From Burkholderia sp. H160 (GTDB lineage Bacteria; Pseudomonadota; Gammaproteobacteria; Burkholderiales; Burkholderiaceae), in the NCBI GenBank assembly GCA_000173575.1, contig ABYL01000038.1:1-57581 (forward strand): DNA of 57,581 nt, in the 5' to 3' direction. Position 1 is the first letter of the stretch. Each line of letters starts with the position of its first letter. Shown one piece after another: positions 1 through 8,034 of this stretch. The notes under the pieces are model-generated. The model made no database searches, had not been told where the DNA came from, and was given only the letters and a program-made list of their open reading frames with translations. Position numbers and translations under genes: made by a program.

Positions 1-324
1 CTCCTTGTCGACGAGCGCCTTGAGCAACTTGGCGACGGCCAGCGGCTGCAGATCTTCATTCGATTCGATCAGGATCGCGCGGTCCGCGCCGATCGCCAGC
101 GCCGTGCGCAGCGTTTCCTGACATTGCGTGACGCCAGCCGACACGGCGATCACTTCGGTCGCGACGCCCGCTTCCTTCAGCCGCACGGCTTCTTCAACCG
201 CGATTTCGTCGAACGGGTTCATCGACATTTTCACGTTGGCGATATCGACACCCGTGTTATCCGACTTCACACGGACCTTCACGTTGTAATCGACGACGCG
301 TTTCACCGACACCAAAACCTTCAT
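1..324 (-). CDS. etfB: Electron transfer flavoprotein subunit beta, N-terminal part
   Basis: Only the first 108 codons are inside the window; the gene runs off the left edge. The protein begins [19 protein letters not shown] and continues with [16 protein letters not shown], both hallmarks of bacterial EtfB, which is normally about 250 residues. EtfB with EtfA carries electrons in the cytoplasm from acyl-CoA dehydrogenases to ETF-ubiquinone oxidoreductase, which is encoded further right in this window. EtfA would be expected just outside the window. The start is the ATG that immediately gives the conserved [10 protein letters not shown] sequence; a second ATG four bases upstream is out of frame. 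Its position beside an operon with two acyl-CoA dehydrogenases suggests it serves them, which is inference. Confidence 0.93.
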   Translation of the reverse strand, partial: MKVLVSVKRVVDYNVKVRVKSDNTGVDIANVKMSMNPFDEIAVEEAVRLKEAGVATEVIAVSAGVTQCQETLRTALAIGADRAILIESNEDLQPLAVAKLLKALVDKE

Positions 325-722
325 TCATTTTCCTTTCACAATCAAATGGACAACTGAAGTTGCCCGAATGGTGGCGCCAGATCTCAGGCCATCAGGCTCA
401 GTCATCACGATGACGGCCTCCAGAACGCAGGCAGAAACATCTGCAACCACCGTAACGGGCACACTCCCCCAACCACAATGGCGCTACTCCAGCTGTCAAG
501 CGCTCCTTCAGGCGGGTGCTGCGTTCAAACGCAGTGCCCTTCAAGACAGGTGACGGGCGATATCGTCGCGCCGGAAACGTCGCTCGGCAGGCCTATGCGT
601 GCATTGTTGATCAAGAGCTCGTCGATTTTCCCGGGCGTGCGCCGGTACTTCGTCGAAATGCGCTTCAAGACCGGTTCGGACGATGCGACCGGTTCAGACG
701 TCTCAGCCGAGCAGCGCTGAAT
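325..722. other. Intergenic stretch without a supported gene
   Basis: This stretch lies between the thioesterase stop and the etfB start. Short open frames exist on the plus strand, but their translations resemble no family I know. One local oddity is a tandem GACCGGTTC repeat near 670-697, in which each copy contains the palindrome ACCGGT. The stretch presumably holds the etfB promoter, but I could not pick a convincing -35/-10 pair. Confidence 0.5.
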
Positions 723-1178
723 TCAGGCGACCAGATTGACCGCCGTTGCGGTCGCGAGTAGCTTGTCGTCCTGCCAGAGTTCGCCCTCGACATTGACGAC
801 GCGCGAACCCTGACGCACGAGGCTCGCGCGGCCGGTAATCAGACCGGGCTTGCCCGGGCGCAGAAAAGACACATTCAGGCTCAGCGTCGCGCAATGCTTG
901 TCCTCGCGAAGCGAGGCCATGCACAGCAACGCTGTGACGTCGTCGAGCATCGCCGCGAGCATTCCGCCCTGAACCTGCCCGGCAGGATTCGCGAATGCAG
1001 GCAAGCCCTGATATTCGCATTCGATGCGGCCCGCCTCGATATCGACCGAGACGATCCTGTTGCCGAGCGTGGTGCTGATCGGCGGTGCCGCCAGTTCGCC
1101 TTCCATGATCTTGCGTATGTACGGATGGATCGCTGCAATCATTGCCAGATGAACCCCGAAAAAGATCGGGCGCAACAT
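723..1178 (-). CDS. PaaI-family hotdog thioesterase
   Basis: A 151-residue single-domain hotdog protein. The signature NPAGQVQGGMLAAMLDD (residues 64-80) matches the PaaI/4-hydroxybenzoyl-CoA thioesterase pattern N-x-G-x-x-H-G-G-x-x-x-L-x-D, except that Gln replaces the usual His before GG; the acidic pair D79/D80 is kept. Such enzymes hydrolyse aryl- or acyl-CoA esters in the cytosol, so here it may release an aromatic acid from its CoA ester or rescue trapped CoA. The start at MLRPIFF is preceded by CGAGGG at good spacing; an internal ATG twelve codons later is an alternative. It is the last gene of the long minus-strand operon, 31 bases after the crotonase. The substrate is unknown. Confidence 0.8.
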   Translation of the reverse strand: MLRPIFFGVHLAMIAAIHPYIRKIMEGELAAPPISTTLGNRIVSVDIEAGRIECEYQGLPAFANPAGQVQGGMLAAMLDDVTALLCMASLREDKHCATLSLNVSFLRPGKPGLITGRASLVRQGSRVVNVEGELWQDDKLLATATAVNLVA

Positions 1179-1209
1179 GCGCCCTCGAGAAAAATGCGTC
1201 CAGCGCCTC

Positions 1210-1983
1210 TCAGCGCCCCTTGAATGCGGGCGCGCGCTTTTCCTGCCAGGCCAGCGCACCCTCGCGCAGGTCGTCGGAGGCATCGGCGCGGGCCAGATCC
1301 TGCGCGTAATCGACAGCATCAAACCGACCCGCCGCGATGCGCGTCAGATGCTTCTTCATGCCGAGCAGCGCAAGCGGCGCCATGCCACCCAGTTGCGCGC
1401 CCAATGCGCCGGTCACCTCTTCGAGACGCGCGGGTTCGACTACCTCGTCGAGGAAGCCGCAATCGCGCATCTGCCCGGCATCGAAGCTCGCGCCCGTGAG
1501 CAGCAGACGCTTGGCCACGTTCACGCCAAGACGCGAAACATAGCGGTGCAGTCCGCCCTGATAGAACAGCAGGCCGAGCTTCGCGGCCGGCACGAACATC
1601 TGCGAATGCGTGACGCCATAGCGAAAATCGCAGGCCAGCGCGAGATCAGTCGCGCCGCCATAGACGCCGCCATTCACCGCAGCAATCGTCACCGGCCGCG
1701 CGGTTTCCAGCTCTCCCGCGAGGGCCTCGAAGGCTTCGCCGATATTGCCGGCGCCGACGCTGTGGATATTGAAGCCCGAGCAGAAATGCCTGCCCTCGGC
1801 GCGCAGATGCAGAACGAGCACGTGCTGTATCGCATTCACTTCACGCAGGTAGCCGCGAATCGTCTCGAGATCGGAGAACTCGAGGCGATTCGCGACCTGT
1901 GGACGGCGCAGCGTGATGACGGCCTCGCGGCCATTGACCACCAACTCCGGCGCCTGGCCCGGTGCCATCTCACTCATTGCCAT
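1210..1983 (-). CDS. Enoyl-CoA hydratase/isomerase (crotonase) family protein
   Basis: 257 residues, the usual length for the family. The first oxyanion-hole segment HFCSGFNI (66-73) and the second, NGGVYGGATDLALACDF (104-120), are clear. Both catalytic glutamates of classical enoyl-CoA hydratase are missing: the first position is Asp (TDLAL) and the second, in the PAAKLGLL segment, is Ala. It is therefore more likely a crotonase with a different reaction (isomerase, retro-Claisen hydrolase or lyase) than a simple hydratase. It lies between an RraA-type aldolase gene and the thioesterase in the same operon. Family assignment is firm; the reaction is open. Confidence 0.85.
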   Translation of the reverse strand: MAMSEMAPGQAPELVVNGREAVITLRRPQVANRLEFSDLETIRGYLREVNAIQHVLVLHLRAEGRHFCSGFNIHSVGAGNIGEAFEALAGELETARPVTIAAVNGGVYGGATDLALACDFRYGVTHSQMFVPAAKLGLLFYQGGLHRYVSRLGVNVAKRLLLTGASFDAGQMRDCGFLDEVVEPARLEEVTGALGAQLGGMAPLALLGMKKHLTRIAAGRFDAVDYAQDLARADASDDLREGALAWQEKRAPAFKGR

Positions 1984-2001
1984 CTCTCCTGTATGTTCGA
2001 T

Positions 2002-2682
2002 TCAGTGAAAGCCGTAGATCTGCATCGTGGTCTCTCCGGCCTCGATGCGCTTGCAGATTGTCGCTTCATCGATTTCGCGCTGCGCGGCCTTCGCGACCAC
2101 TTCGGACGCACGGGCACGCGGTACCGCGACCACGCCGTCGCGGTCGCCGACGATCAGGTCGCCGGGCTCGACCGTCGTGTTGCCGAGCAGCACCGGCGCA
2201 TTGAGCCAGCCGATCGCGCCATAGTCCTTGCCCGTGCCGCGAATCGACAGACCGCGTGAGAACACCGGGAAGCCGATCTGTTCCAGCAGGTCGGCATCGC
2301 GCACGCAGCCGTCGATGACGAGGCCCGCAAGACCACGCACCTTGGCCGCCGTGGTCATGACCTCGCCCCAATAGCCATGATCGTACGCACCGTTCGCGTA
2401 GACGACGAGTACGTCGCCCGGCTTCGCCGCGAGGATGGCACGGTGCAGCCAAAGGTTGTCGCCGCCCGGCGAATGCACGGTGAATGCAGCGCCGCAGATC
2501 CGGAAGCCCGGCGCGACCGGCTTGATCGAAGTCGGCAGCACGCCGATCTTGCCGCCGGCCTCGTGCAATGCGGCTGCCGGCACGTTACGCGCGGCTTCGA
2601 CGACCTTCGCGTCGACGCGCTCGAATTCGGTGCGGATCGTCGTCGACGAATCGTGTTCCTTGACGTTGTTCGCGGCGCTCAT
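2002..2682 (-). CDS. RraA-family aldolase, probable 4-carboxy-4-hydroxy-2-oxoadipate aldolase (LigK-like), paralogue 1
   Basis: 226 residues, matching LigK/CHA aldolases at about 225. Conserved elements are GYWGEVMTTAAKVRG (103-117) and the substrate/metal motif DGCVRD with R128-D129. Family members split 4-carboxy-4-hydroxy-2-oxoadipate into pyruvate and oxaloacetate with a divalent metal and often decarboxylate oxaloacetate. This copy keeps the WGE form of the first motif, the most LigK-like of the three tandem copies. Its ATG overlaps the stop of paralogue 2 by one base (TAATG), implying translational coupling. The extradiol dioxygenase in the same operon and the LigJ-like hydratase nearby support a final ring-fission step. 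The annotation RraA (RNase E regulator) would be misleading here. Confidence 0.82.
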   Translation of the reverse strand: MSAANNVKEHDSSTTIRTEFERVDAKVVEAARNVPAAALHEAGGKIGVLPTSIKPVAPGFRICGAAFTVHSPGGDNLWLHRAILAAKPGDVLVVYANGAYDHGYWGEVMTTAAKVRGLAGLVIDGCVRDADLLEQIGFPVFSRGLSIRGTGKDYGAIGWLNAPVLLGNTTVEPGDLIVGDRDGVVAVPRARASEVVAKAAQREIDEATICKRIEAGETTMQIYGFH

Positions 2683-3341
2683 TACTTCCCCTTGGTCTGC
2701 AACTGGTGGTACTTGAACTGCCTGCGTGCCTCGTCGAGACGCATGCCGCCACGGCAGGCCTCGCGGATCGCTTCTTCAGCGTGGTGAATCGTTTCGGCAG
2801 CCTCGAGTACAGCGTCCTCGTGCTCGCGCGGAATGACGATCACACCGTCGGCATCGCCGCGCAGCAGGTCTCCCGGCGCGACACGCGCCTCACCGATGTT
2901 GACCGGTACGTTCACGGCTTCGACCTGCACGCGGTCCTTGCCGGTGCGCATCCAGTGGTCGCGGCTGAACACCGGGTAGCCGAGCTTCAGGCACAGCGCG
3001 ACGTCGCGGCACACTCCGTTGATCACGGTGCCGGCGATGCCGCGGCGGTGCGCGATCTCGGTCATGATGTCGCCCCACACGGTGGCGTCTTCACGGCCGT
3101 TGTTGTCGAGCACGACAATGCTGCCGACCGGCACGTCGTCGATGAAGTCGCCCACGGTGCCCGGCGGGTTCGAAGGCGGACCGTATTTGATCGTGTAGGC
3201 GCGGCCGGTGGTGCGAAAATCCGTGCTGCGGGGCTTGATCTTGTAGCACTGGCCCACGATGCCGAGCTTGTCGAGTGCGTCGGAAAGGGTCGCCGTGTCG
3301 AGCTTTGCAGCGCGCTCGACGTTCTTATCCTGAGTCGTCAT
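2682..3341 (-). CDS. RraA-family aldolase/decarboxylase paralogue 2
   Basis: 219 residues. The motif order is the same as in its neighbours: VWGDIMTEIAHRRG with Asp (D91) replacing Glu of the WGE form, then NGVCRD with R112-D113, then GYPVFSRD. The metal/substrate Arg-Asp pair is intact, so an active lyase or decarboxylase is expected. Sequence outside the motifs differs clearly from paralogues 1 and 3, so this is an old duplication or independent recruitment. A short gap separates it from paralogue 3 upstream and it overlaps paralogue 1 downstream, so all three are probably made together. It may act on a related substrate or form mixed trimers or hexamers; neither can be decided from sequence. 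Confidence 0.78.
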   Translation of the reverse strand: MTTQDKNVERAAKLDTATLSDALDKLGIVGQCYKIKPRSTDFRTTGRAYTIKYGPPSNPPGTVGDFIDDVPVGSIVVLDNNGREDATVWGDIMTEIAHRRGIAGTVINGVCRDVALCLKLGYPVFSRDHWMRTGKDRVQVEAVNVPVNIGEARVAPGDLLRGDADGVIVIPREHEDAVLEAAETIHHAEEAIREACRGGMRLDEARRQFKYHQLQTKGK

Positions 3342-3384
3342 GGTATGGATTCCTGCGTATTTCCTGGGTTTGTCCGGATGCCGC

Positions 3385-4038
3385 TTACTTGAGCATATGC
3401 TCGTAGTTGCCGCCCATCACCTGCCCGACCGGCGTGCCGGCCAGAATCGCCTTGGCCATCGCGGCCTCCTTGTTGACGATCATTTCGGCAACGTCCAACA
3501 CGGCTTCGATGTCGGCTGCGCGAATGAAAATCGCGGCGCTGTTGTCCGCCACGACGTAGTCGCCAGCTTCCACGCGCACGTCACCGATCTGCACCGGAAT
3601 ATTCGTGCCCTTCTCGACCACGCGGCCGCGCGCGGTGCGAGCCGTCGTCGAGCGGCTGAACACGGGCAGCTCGTACGCCACGGCTTCGTCGATGTCGCGC
3701 ACCGGGCCGTCCGCGACCACGCCGGCCACGCCGCGCACCTTCGCCGCGAGCGACAGTAGGCCGCCCCAGCAACCAGCTTCCACGCCGCTACGCTGCTCAA
3801 TGACGATCACGTTCTCGCCGTCGGCCTGTTCAACGGCCGTGCAACCAAGGTGCACCGGCGGCCCTGGGGGCGCTTCGCCCGTGCCAAGCTTGACGGTGAT
3901 CGCGCGGCCCGCGACGCGGCCCGCACCGGCGCGTTGGGGCAAACCGCTCACCACGCCGCTCAGCTTGAGTTTGTCGAGCGCGTCCGAGACGGCGCAGCAA
4001 TCGAGCCGCCGCAGGCGCTGTACGTTTTGGTCAGCCAT
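3385..4038 (-). CDS. RraA-family protein, paralogue 3
   Basis: 217 residues. It has the RraA-like fold motifs CWGGLLSLAAKVRG and DGPVRD (R114-D115), followed by LPVFSRS. The acidic residue after WG in LigK is glycine here (G93), so the active site is altered even though Arg-Asp remains. It is the first of the three tandem copies to be transcribed and follows the LigB-type dioxygenase by about 75 bases. It could be a CHA aldolase variant, an oxaloacetate decarboxylase, or an enzyme for a methylated ring-fission product. The family call is secure and the substrate is not. Confidence 0.75.
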   Translation of the reverse strand: MADQNVQRLRRLDCCAVSDALDKLKLSGVVSGLPQRAGAGRVAGRAITVKLGTGEAPPGPPVHLGCTAVEQADGENVIVIEQRSGVEAGCWGGLLSLAAKVRGVAGVVADGPVRDIDEAVAYELPVFSRSTTARTARGRVVEKGTNIPVQIGDVRVEAGDYVVADNSAAIFIRAADIEAVLDVAEMIVNKEAAMAKAILAGTPVGQVMGGNYEHMLK

Positions 4039-4114
4039 GATGTGTTGTACTTTCCTGAAAGAAACTTGAAGTGCGATGCGAGCGCCCCGTCCTGAACGGC
4101 CAGGGCTGTCGCGT

Positions 4115-5113
4115 TCAGTCGAGCGTATGCCAGGCCGCGAAAGCGAGGCCCGTGCCGGTCAGGGCCGCCGTGCGGTAACCGGGCACGTAGTGGACCCATT
4201 CGAGGTCGAGTGACTTCAGTGCCTCTACGCCGATGATCCAGTTACGGATCTCCGAGCTGCCAGCCTGCAACTTCTTCGGATCCAGCGCGGCCAGCCATTC
4301 ACTGTCCTTGCGGCGGATCGCGTCGATGATGCCGCTGTCGAGTTCCTCGTCTACGACGAAGTGCGACAGGCCGCCGGAAGCCAGCACGCCCACTCGCAGG
4401 TCTTCCGGATAGGCCTCGATCAGCTCGCGCAGCGCCCGGCCGAGCTGGATGCAGCGGCGCGGCGTGGGCTGGTTTGGCGGATCGAACGTGTTGATGATCA
4501 CCGGAATCACCGGCAGGTCGAGACCCTGCAAATAGCGGCGGTGAATGAATGAGAACGCATGGCCCTCGTACTGGTCGCGCTCGAGACCGTCCATCGCCGC
4601 CATGTCGAAATCTCGGTCGCACAGTTCGCGGATCAGCCAGCGCGCCATGTCGGCCTTAACGGGGTAGTGCACGTCGGCATCGGGCTCCTGGCGCATCGTG
4701 CGAGCGCGCGCATACCAGTTCGCGTTCGGGCTCACCTCGCGCTTCGCGTTGCGGATCGTCTCGCCGTAGTAGATCGCGAATGCCGGGTTGTTCGTCGTGC
4801 GAAACAGTTCGGTCTGGTCGTCGCCGACCACGAGCAGCACGTCGAGTTTCGCAGCGCGGATACGATCGCGCACTTCGTCCATGGCGGCTTCGGCCTGATC
4901 GTAGCGCTCGCCCATCCTGGCGGCCGACACCATCGCCTCGGAATCGTTCGGGGCGATCTTGAGCAGCGCTTCATAAGTCGTAGGGTTGCCGAGGCGATCG
5001 AAGTAATGCGGATTCTTCGGATCGACCTGCTTGAAACCATGTTGCCAGTCTTCGCGCTGGCAAACCAGCATGATGCTGTGCGATGAACCGAATCCGGCGA
5101 CCAGTCGTGCCAT
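4115..5113 (-). CDS. LigB-family (class III) extradiol ring-cleavage dioxygenase
   Basis: 332 residues, longer than LigB (about 300) and without a separate LigA-type small subunit nearby. The N-terminus MARLVAGFGSSH places the first metal-ligand His at H12. A GDDQTELF segment (97-104), a GHAFSFIHRR segment with H185 and H191, and SGGLSHF with H251 are the other conserved-looking active-site stretches. Class III enzymes use non-haem Fe(II) and O2 to open catechol-type rings. With LigJ-like and LigK-like enzymes present but no semialdehyde dehydrogenase, gallate or 3-O-methylgallate is a better candidate substrate than protocatechuate; this is inference. It precedes the three RraA genes in the same operon. 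Confidence 0.85.
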   Translation of the reverse strand: MARLVAGFGSSHSIMLVCQREDWQHGFKQVDPKNPHYFDRLGNPTTYEALLKIAPNDSEAMVSAARMGERYDQAEAAMDEVRDRIRAAKLDVLLVVGDDQTELFRTTNNPAFAIYYGETIRNAKREVSPNANWYARARTMRQEPDADVHYPVKADMARWLIRELCDRDFDMAAMDGLERDQYEGHAFSFIHRRYLQGLDLPVIPVIINTFDPPNQPTPRRCIQLGRALRELIEAYPEDLRVGVLASGGLSHFVVDEELDSGIIDAIRRKDSEWLAALDPKKLQAGSSEIRNWIIGVEALKSLDLEWVHYVPGYRTAALTGTGLAFAAWHTLD

Positions 5114-5151
5114 TTCGTCTCCCTCTCTTCAATACCTGCCGTGAGCGTGCG

Positions 5152-6381
5152 TCAGACCACGAAGGCCGAGCGCCACTGCTCTATCTGTTGATCGTCGTAG
5201 CCAAGCTCGTTCAGGATCGCCTGCGTATGCTCGCCCTGCTCTGGCGCGAGGCGCGGCGTCTGCGCGCGCGGGTAGCGCGACAGACGGAACGGCGTGCCGA
5301 CGAACGACACTTCGCCCTTGCCCGGCACATCGGCCGGCCACGCGACGCCCAGATGCTTGACCTGCGGATCGTCGAATACTTCGTTTACCTTGTAGATCGG
5401 GCCGCACGGCACGCCGACCTTGATCAGCAGCTCGGTCCACTCGCGCGTGGTGCGCGTGCGGAACACATCGCCGACCGCCTTGTTGACCGCATCGCGGTTC
5501 TCGACGCGGGCAGGATCCGATTCGTAGCCAGGCTGGCCGACCAGCTGCTGCAAGCCGAGCGCCTCGCACAGGCGCCCGAACATCGAATTGCCGATCGCGG
5601 CCAGGTTCAGGAAGCCATCGCTGGTTGGGAATACGCCGGTCGGCACGGTGAGCGGATGCTCGTTGCCGACCTGCTGCGGCACCTTTTTGTCCACTAGCCA
5701 CTGCGCGGCCTGGAAGTCGAGCATCGCGATCTGCGCTTCGAGCAGCGAGGTCTGCACCCACTGGCCCTCGCCCGAAGCTTCGCGCTCGAGCAGCGCGGTC
5801 ATGATCGCCTGTGCGCAGAAGTGCCCCGAGCACAGGTCGGCAATCGGGATGCCGACGCGCATCGGGCCTTCGCCCGGCTTGCCGGTGAGGCTCATCAAGC
5901 CGCCCATGCCCTGTGCGATCGAGTCGAAGCCGGGCCACTTCGCATACGGGCCATCCTGACCGAAGCCGGAAATGCTTGCATAGACGAGGCGCGGATTGGT
6001 GGCGCGCAGCGTTTCGTAGCCGATGCCGAGGCGATCCTTGACGTCGGGGCGGAAGTTCTCGATGAAGACGTCCGCACGCTTGACCAGCTCGCGAAGAATC
6101 TCGAGGCCGGCCGGGTCCTTCATGTTCAGCGTCAGGCTTTCCTTGTTGCGGTGCAGATTCTCGTAGTCGGCGCGGTTATGGTCACGCCCGCCGATCATGT
6201 CGTCGCCGCCCGGCGCGCCTGGCGGAATCTCCAGCTTGATCACGCGCGCGCCCATGTCCGCGAACACGCGCATGGCCGTGGGGCCCGCGCGTACGCGCGA
6301 GGCGTCGATGATCGTGAAACGCGACAGCGGACCTTTCTTCGGATCGTGGCGGCCGTGCTGTTCCTTGAAATCGGCTGACAT
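5152..6381 (-). CDS. Class III (CaiB/BaiF) CoA transferase
   Basis: 409 residues, typical of family III CoA transferases. It shows GARVIKLE with downstream NLHRNKESLTLNMK, ADVFIENFRP, GFGQDGPYAKWPGFD, and GIPIADLCSG, whose Asp (D182) aligns with the catalytic aspartate of formyl-CoA transferase. These enzymes move CoA between carboxylates without ATP, for example from succinyl-CoA to an aromatic or dicarboxylic acid. The start MSADFKEQ was chosen because the in-frame extension upstream is unlike family N-termini and reads into the preceding gene; GAGGAGACAAGGC lies just upstream. Together with the NDP-forming ligase it gives the operon two ways to activate acids. The donor and acceptor are unknown. 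Confidence 0.9.
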   Translation of the reverse strand: MSADFKEQHGRHDPKKGPLSRFTIIDASRVRAGPTAMRVFADMGARVIKLEIPPGAPGGDDMIGGRDHNRADYENLHRNKESLTLNMKDPAGLEILRELVKRADVFIENFRPDVKDRLGIGYETLRATNPRLVYASISGFGQDGPYAKWPGFDSIAQGMGGLMSLTGKPGEGPMRVGIPIADLCSGHFCAQAIMTALLEREASGEGQWVQTSLLEAQIAMLDFQAAQWLVDKKVPQQVGNEHPLTVPTGVFPTSDGFLNLAAIGNSMFGRLCEALGLQQLVGQPGYESDPARVENRDAVNKAVGDVFRTRTTREWTELLIKVGVPCGPIYKVNEVFDDPQVKHLGVAWPADVPGKGEVSFVGTPFRLSRYPRAQTPRLAPEQGEHTQAILNELGYDDQQIEQWRSAFVV

Positions 6382-6406
6382 GCCTTGTCTCCTCTCTGCG
6401 TTTCGT

Positions 6407-6868
6407 TCAGGCCGGCGTGAACATCGGCACGGGGTATTCGCCTTCGCTCGGCTTGAAGACAAGCTTCACGCGCTGGCCAATCGAGAGCGCCGCAGGATCG
6501 CAGTCGACCAGATTGGTCAGCATCGTCACGCCTTCGTCGAGCGTCACGTAGGCGAGCGTGTAGCGCGCCTCGTCCTTGCCCATCGTGCTGAACGAATAGA
6601 CCGCGCCCAGGCCCTTCGTATCGAACCATTCGGTGTTCGAGCTCATGCAGTGCGGGCAGATGTCGCGCGGGTAGTAATGCGTTTCACGGCAGTCCCGGCA
6701 GCGCTTGAGCAGCAGGCGGCCTTCCTTCGCGGCTACCCAGAACGGCATGGCCTCGGGTAGCACGCGTGGCGCGTGGATGCGACGTGGCCCAGCGGGCTTC
6801 GCGGTGGGTCTGGCAGCAGGCGTCGCGCCCTGAGCCGCTGTGCCGGTAGCCGGTTGAGTGGTGCTCAT
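6407..6868 (-). CDS. DUF35/OB-fold zinc-ribbon partner of the thiolase
   Basis: 153 residues. A Pro/Ala/Thr-rich N-terminal tail is followed by a rubredoxin-like zinc ribbon (C57-x2-C60 and C71-x2-C74) and a C-terminal OB-fold with YSFSTMGKDEARYTLAYVTLDEG. This is the DUF35_N plus OB-fold architecture. Such proteins are almost always encoded beside SCPx-type thiolases or aldolases and form hetero-complexes with them, the OB-fold helping to bind acyl-CoA. Here it starts two bases after the thiolase stop, so the pair is surely co-translated. It probably determines whether the complex acts as a thiolase or as an acyl-CoA aldolase. Confidence 0.88.
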   Translation of the reverse strand: MSTTQPATGTAAQGATPAARPTAKPAGPRRIHAPRVLPEAMPFWVAAKEGRLLLKRCRDCRETHYYPRDICPHCMSSNTEWFDTKGLGAVYSFSTMGKDEARYTLAYVTLDEGVTMLTNLVDCDPAALSIGQRVKLVFKPSEGEYPVPMFTPA

Positions 6869-6870
6869 GA

Positions 6871-8034
6871 TTACTCCCGTTCCATGATCAGCGTGCCCGC
6901 GGTGTGACGCGACGCCAGCGCGCCGCCGATACCGTTCGCGAGCGCGATATCGCAATCTTTGACCTGCACGGCCGGATGGGCCTCGCCACGCAGTTGGCGC
7001 ACGGCCTCGATCACCTTCGTGACGCCACCGCGGTTCGCGGGATGGTTGTTGCACAGGCCACCGCCATCGGTGTTGAATGGCAGCTTGCCGACGCCCGAAA
7101 TCAGGTTGCCGTCCATCACGAACTTGCCGCCCTCCCCCTTCTTGCAAAAGCCGAGGTCTTCGAGCTGCATGAGCACCGTGATCGTGAAGCTGTCGTACAG
7201 CGATGCGTACTTGATGTCCTCCGGCACGAGGCCAGCCTCGGCGAACGCAGCCGCGCCCGACCACTTCGCTGCCGACCAGGTCAGGTCGATCTTGCCGCCA
7301 GCAGCGTGCTTGGGCGCCTCGCCCGTGCCCCGCACCTTGACGAGCGGACGTTTGAGCTTCTTCGCGATCTCCGGACGCGCGACGATCAACGCACCGCCGC
7401 CGTCGCTCATCACGCAGCAGTCCAGACGATGCAGCGGATCGGACACCATCGGCGAATTGACGACGTCCTCGACGGTCACGACATTGCGCAGCATCGCGTT
7501 CGGGTTGTGCTGCGCGTGGTGCGAGGCCGCCACCTTGATCCATGCGAGTTGTTCGCTCGTGGTGCCGAATTCGTACATGTGACGCTTCGCGACCATGCCG
7601 TACAGGTTCTGCGTAGCCGGCCCGAACGGCAGCTCGAACTGCACTTCCGGCGCGTCCGGGTCCGGCGCCTTCAGCGACAGCGCGGCGCCTGCCGCGCGCG
7701 GACGGCCGGCTAGCGTGATCAGCGCCACGTTGCAACGGCCGGCCTTGATCGCTTCAGCCGCGTGCGCCACGTGAAGGATCGGCGCGGAGCCGCCGCATTC
7801 GGTCGAATCGACGTGGCGAAGCTTGAGGCCGAGGTATTCGGCGACTGTCGTGGTGCCGAGACCAGGCGCGTCACCGGCGCAGAAGTAGCCGTCAATGTCG
7901 TCCTTGGTCAGGCCCGCGTCGTCGAGTGCGCCCTTCGCCACATCGGCGTGCAGGCGCAGCACCGACAGTTCGTCGGCCTTGCGCGTCGGGTGCTCGTAAG
8001 CCCCGACGATATAAGCTGCTCCGTTCAGGCTCAT
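6871..8034 (-). CDS. SCPx-type thiolase / acyl-CoA acetyltransferase-like protein
   Basis: 387 residues of the non-specific lipid-transfer (SCP2-thiolase) group. The nucleophile region reads STECGGSAP with Cys at residue 80, and the later thiolase blocks are NTDGGGLCNNHPANRGG and the C-terminal NGIGGALASRHTAG. The YDSFTITVLMQLEDLGF stretch replaces the HDAFT block of classical thiolases. It would remove acetyl-CoA (or propionyl-CoA) from a beta-keto side chain, or act as a retro-aldolase as Ltp2-type homologues do with DUF35 partners. The start ATG overlaps the stop of the acyl-CoA dehydrogenase by four bases (ATGA). Cys80 favours thiolase activity. Confidence 0.87.
   Translation of the reverse strand: MSLNGAAYIVGAYEHPTRKADELSVLRLHADVAKGALDDAGLTKDDIDGYFCAGDAPGLGTTTVAEYLGLKLRHVDSTECGGSAPILHVAHAAEAIKAGRCNVALITLAGRPRAAGAALSLKAPDPDAPEVQFELPFGPATQNLYGMVAKRHMYEFGTTSEQLAWIKVAASHHAQHNPNAMLRNVVTVEDVVNSPMVSDPLHRLDCCVMSDGGGALIVARPEIAKKLKRPLVKVRGTGEAPKHAAGGKIDLTWSAAKWSGAAAFAEAGLVPEDIKYASLYDSFTITVLMQLEDLGFCKKGEGGKFVMDGNLISGVGKLPFNTDGGGLCNNHPANRGGVTKVIEAVRQLRGEAHPAVQVKDCDIALANGIGGALASRHTAGTLIMERE

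Noticed and set aside
2002-4038. RraA as regulators of ribonuclease E
   Set aside because: Context with ring-cleavage genes and the intact Arg-Asp aldolase motif favour catabolic lyases.
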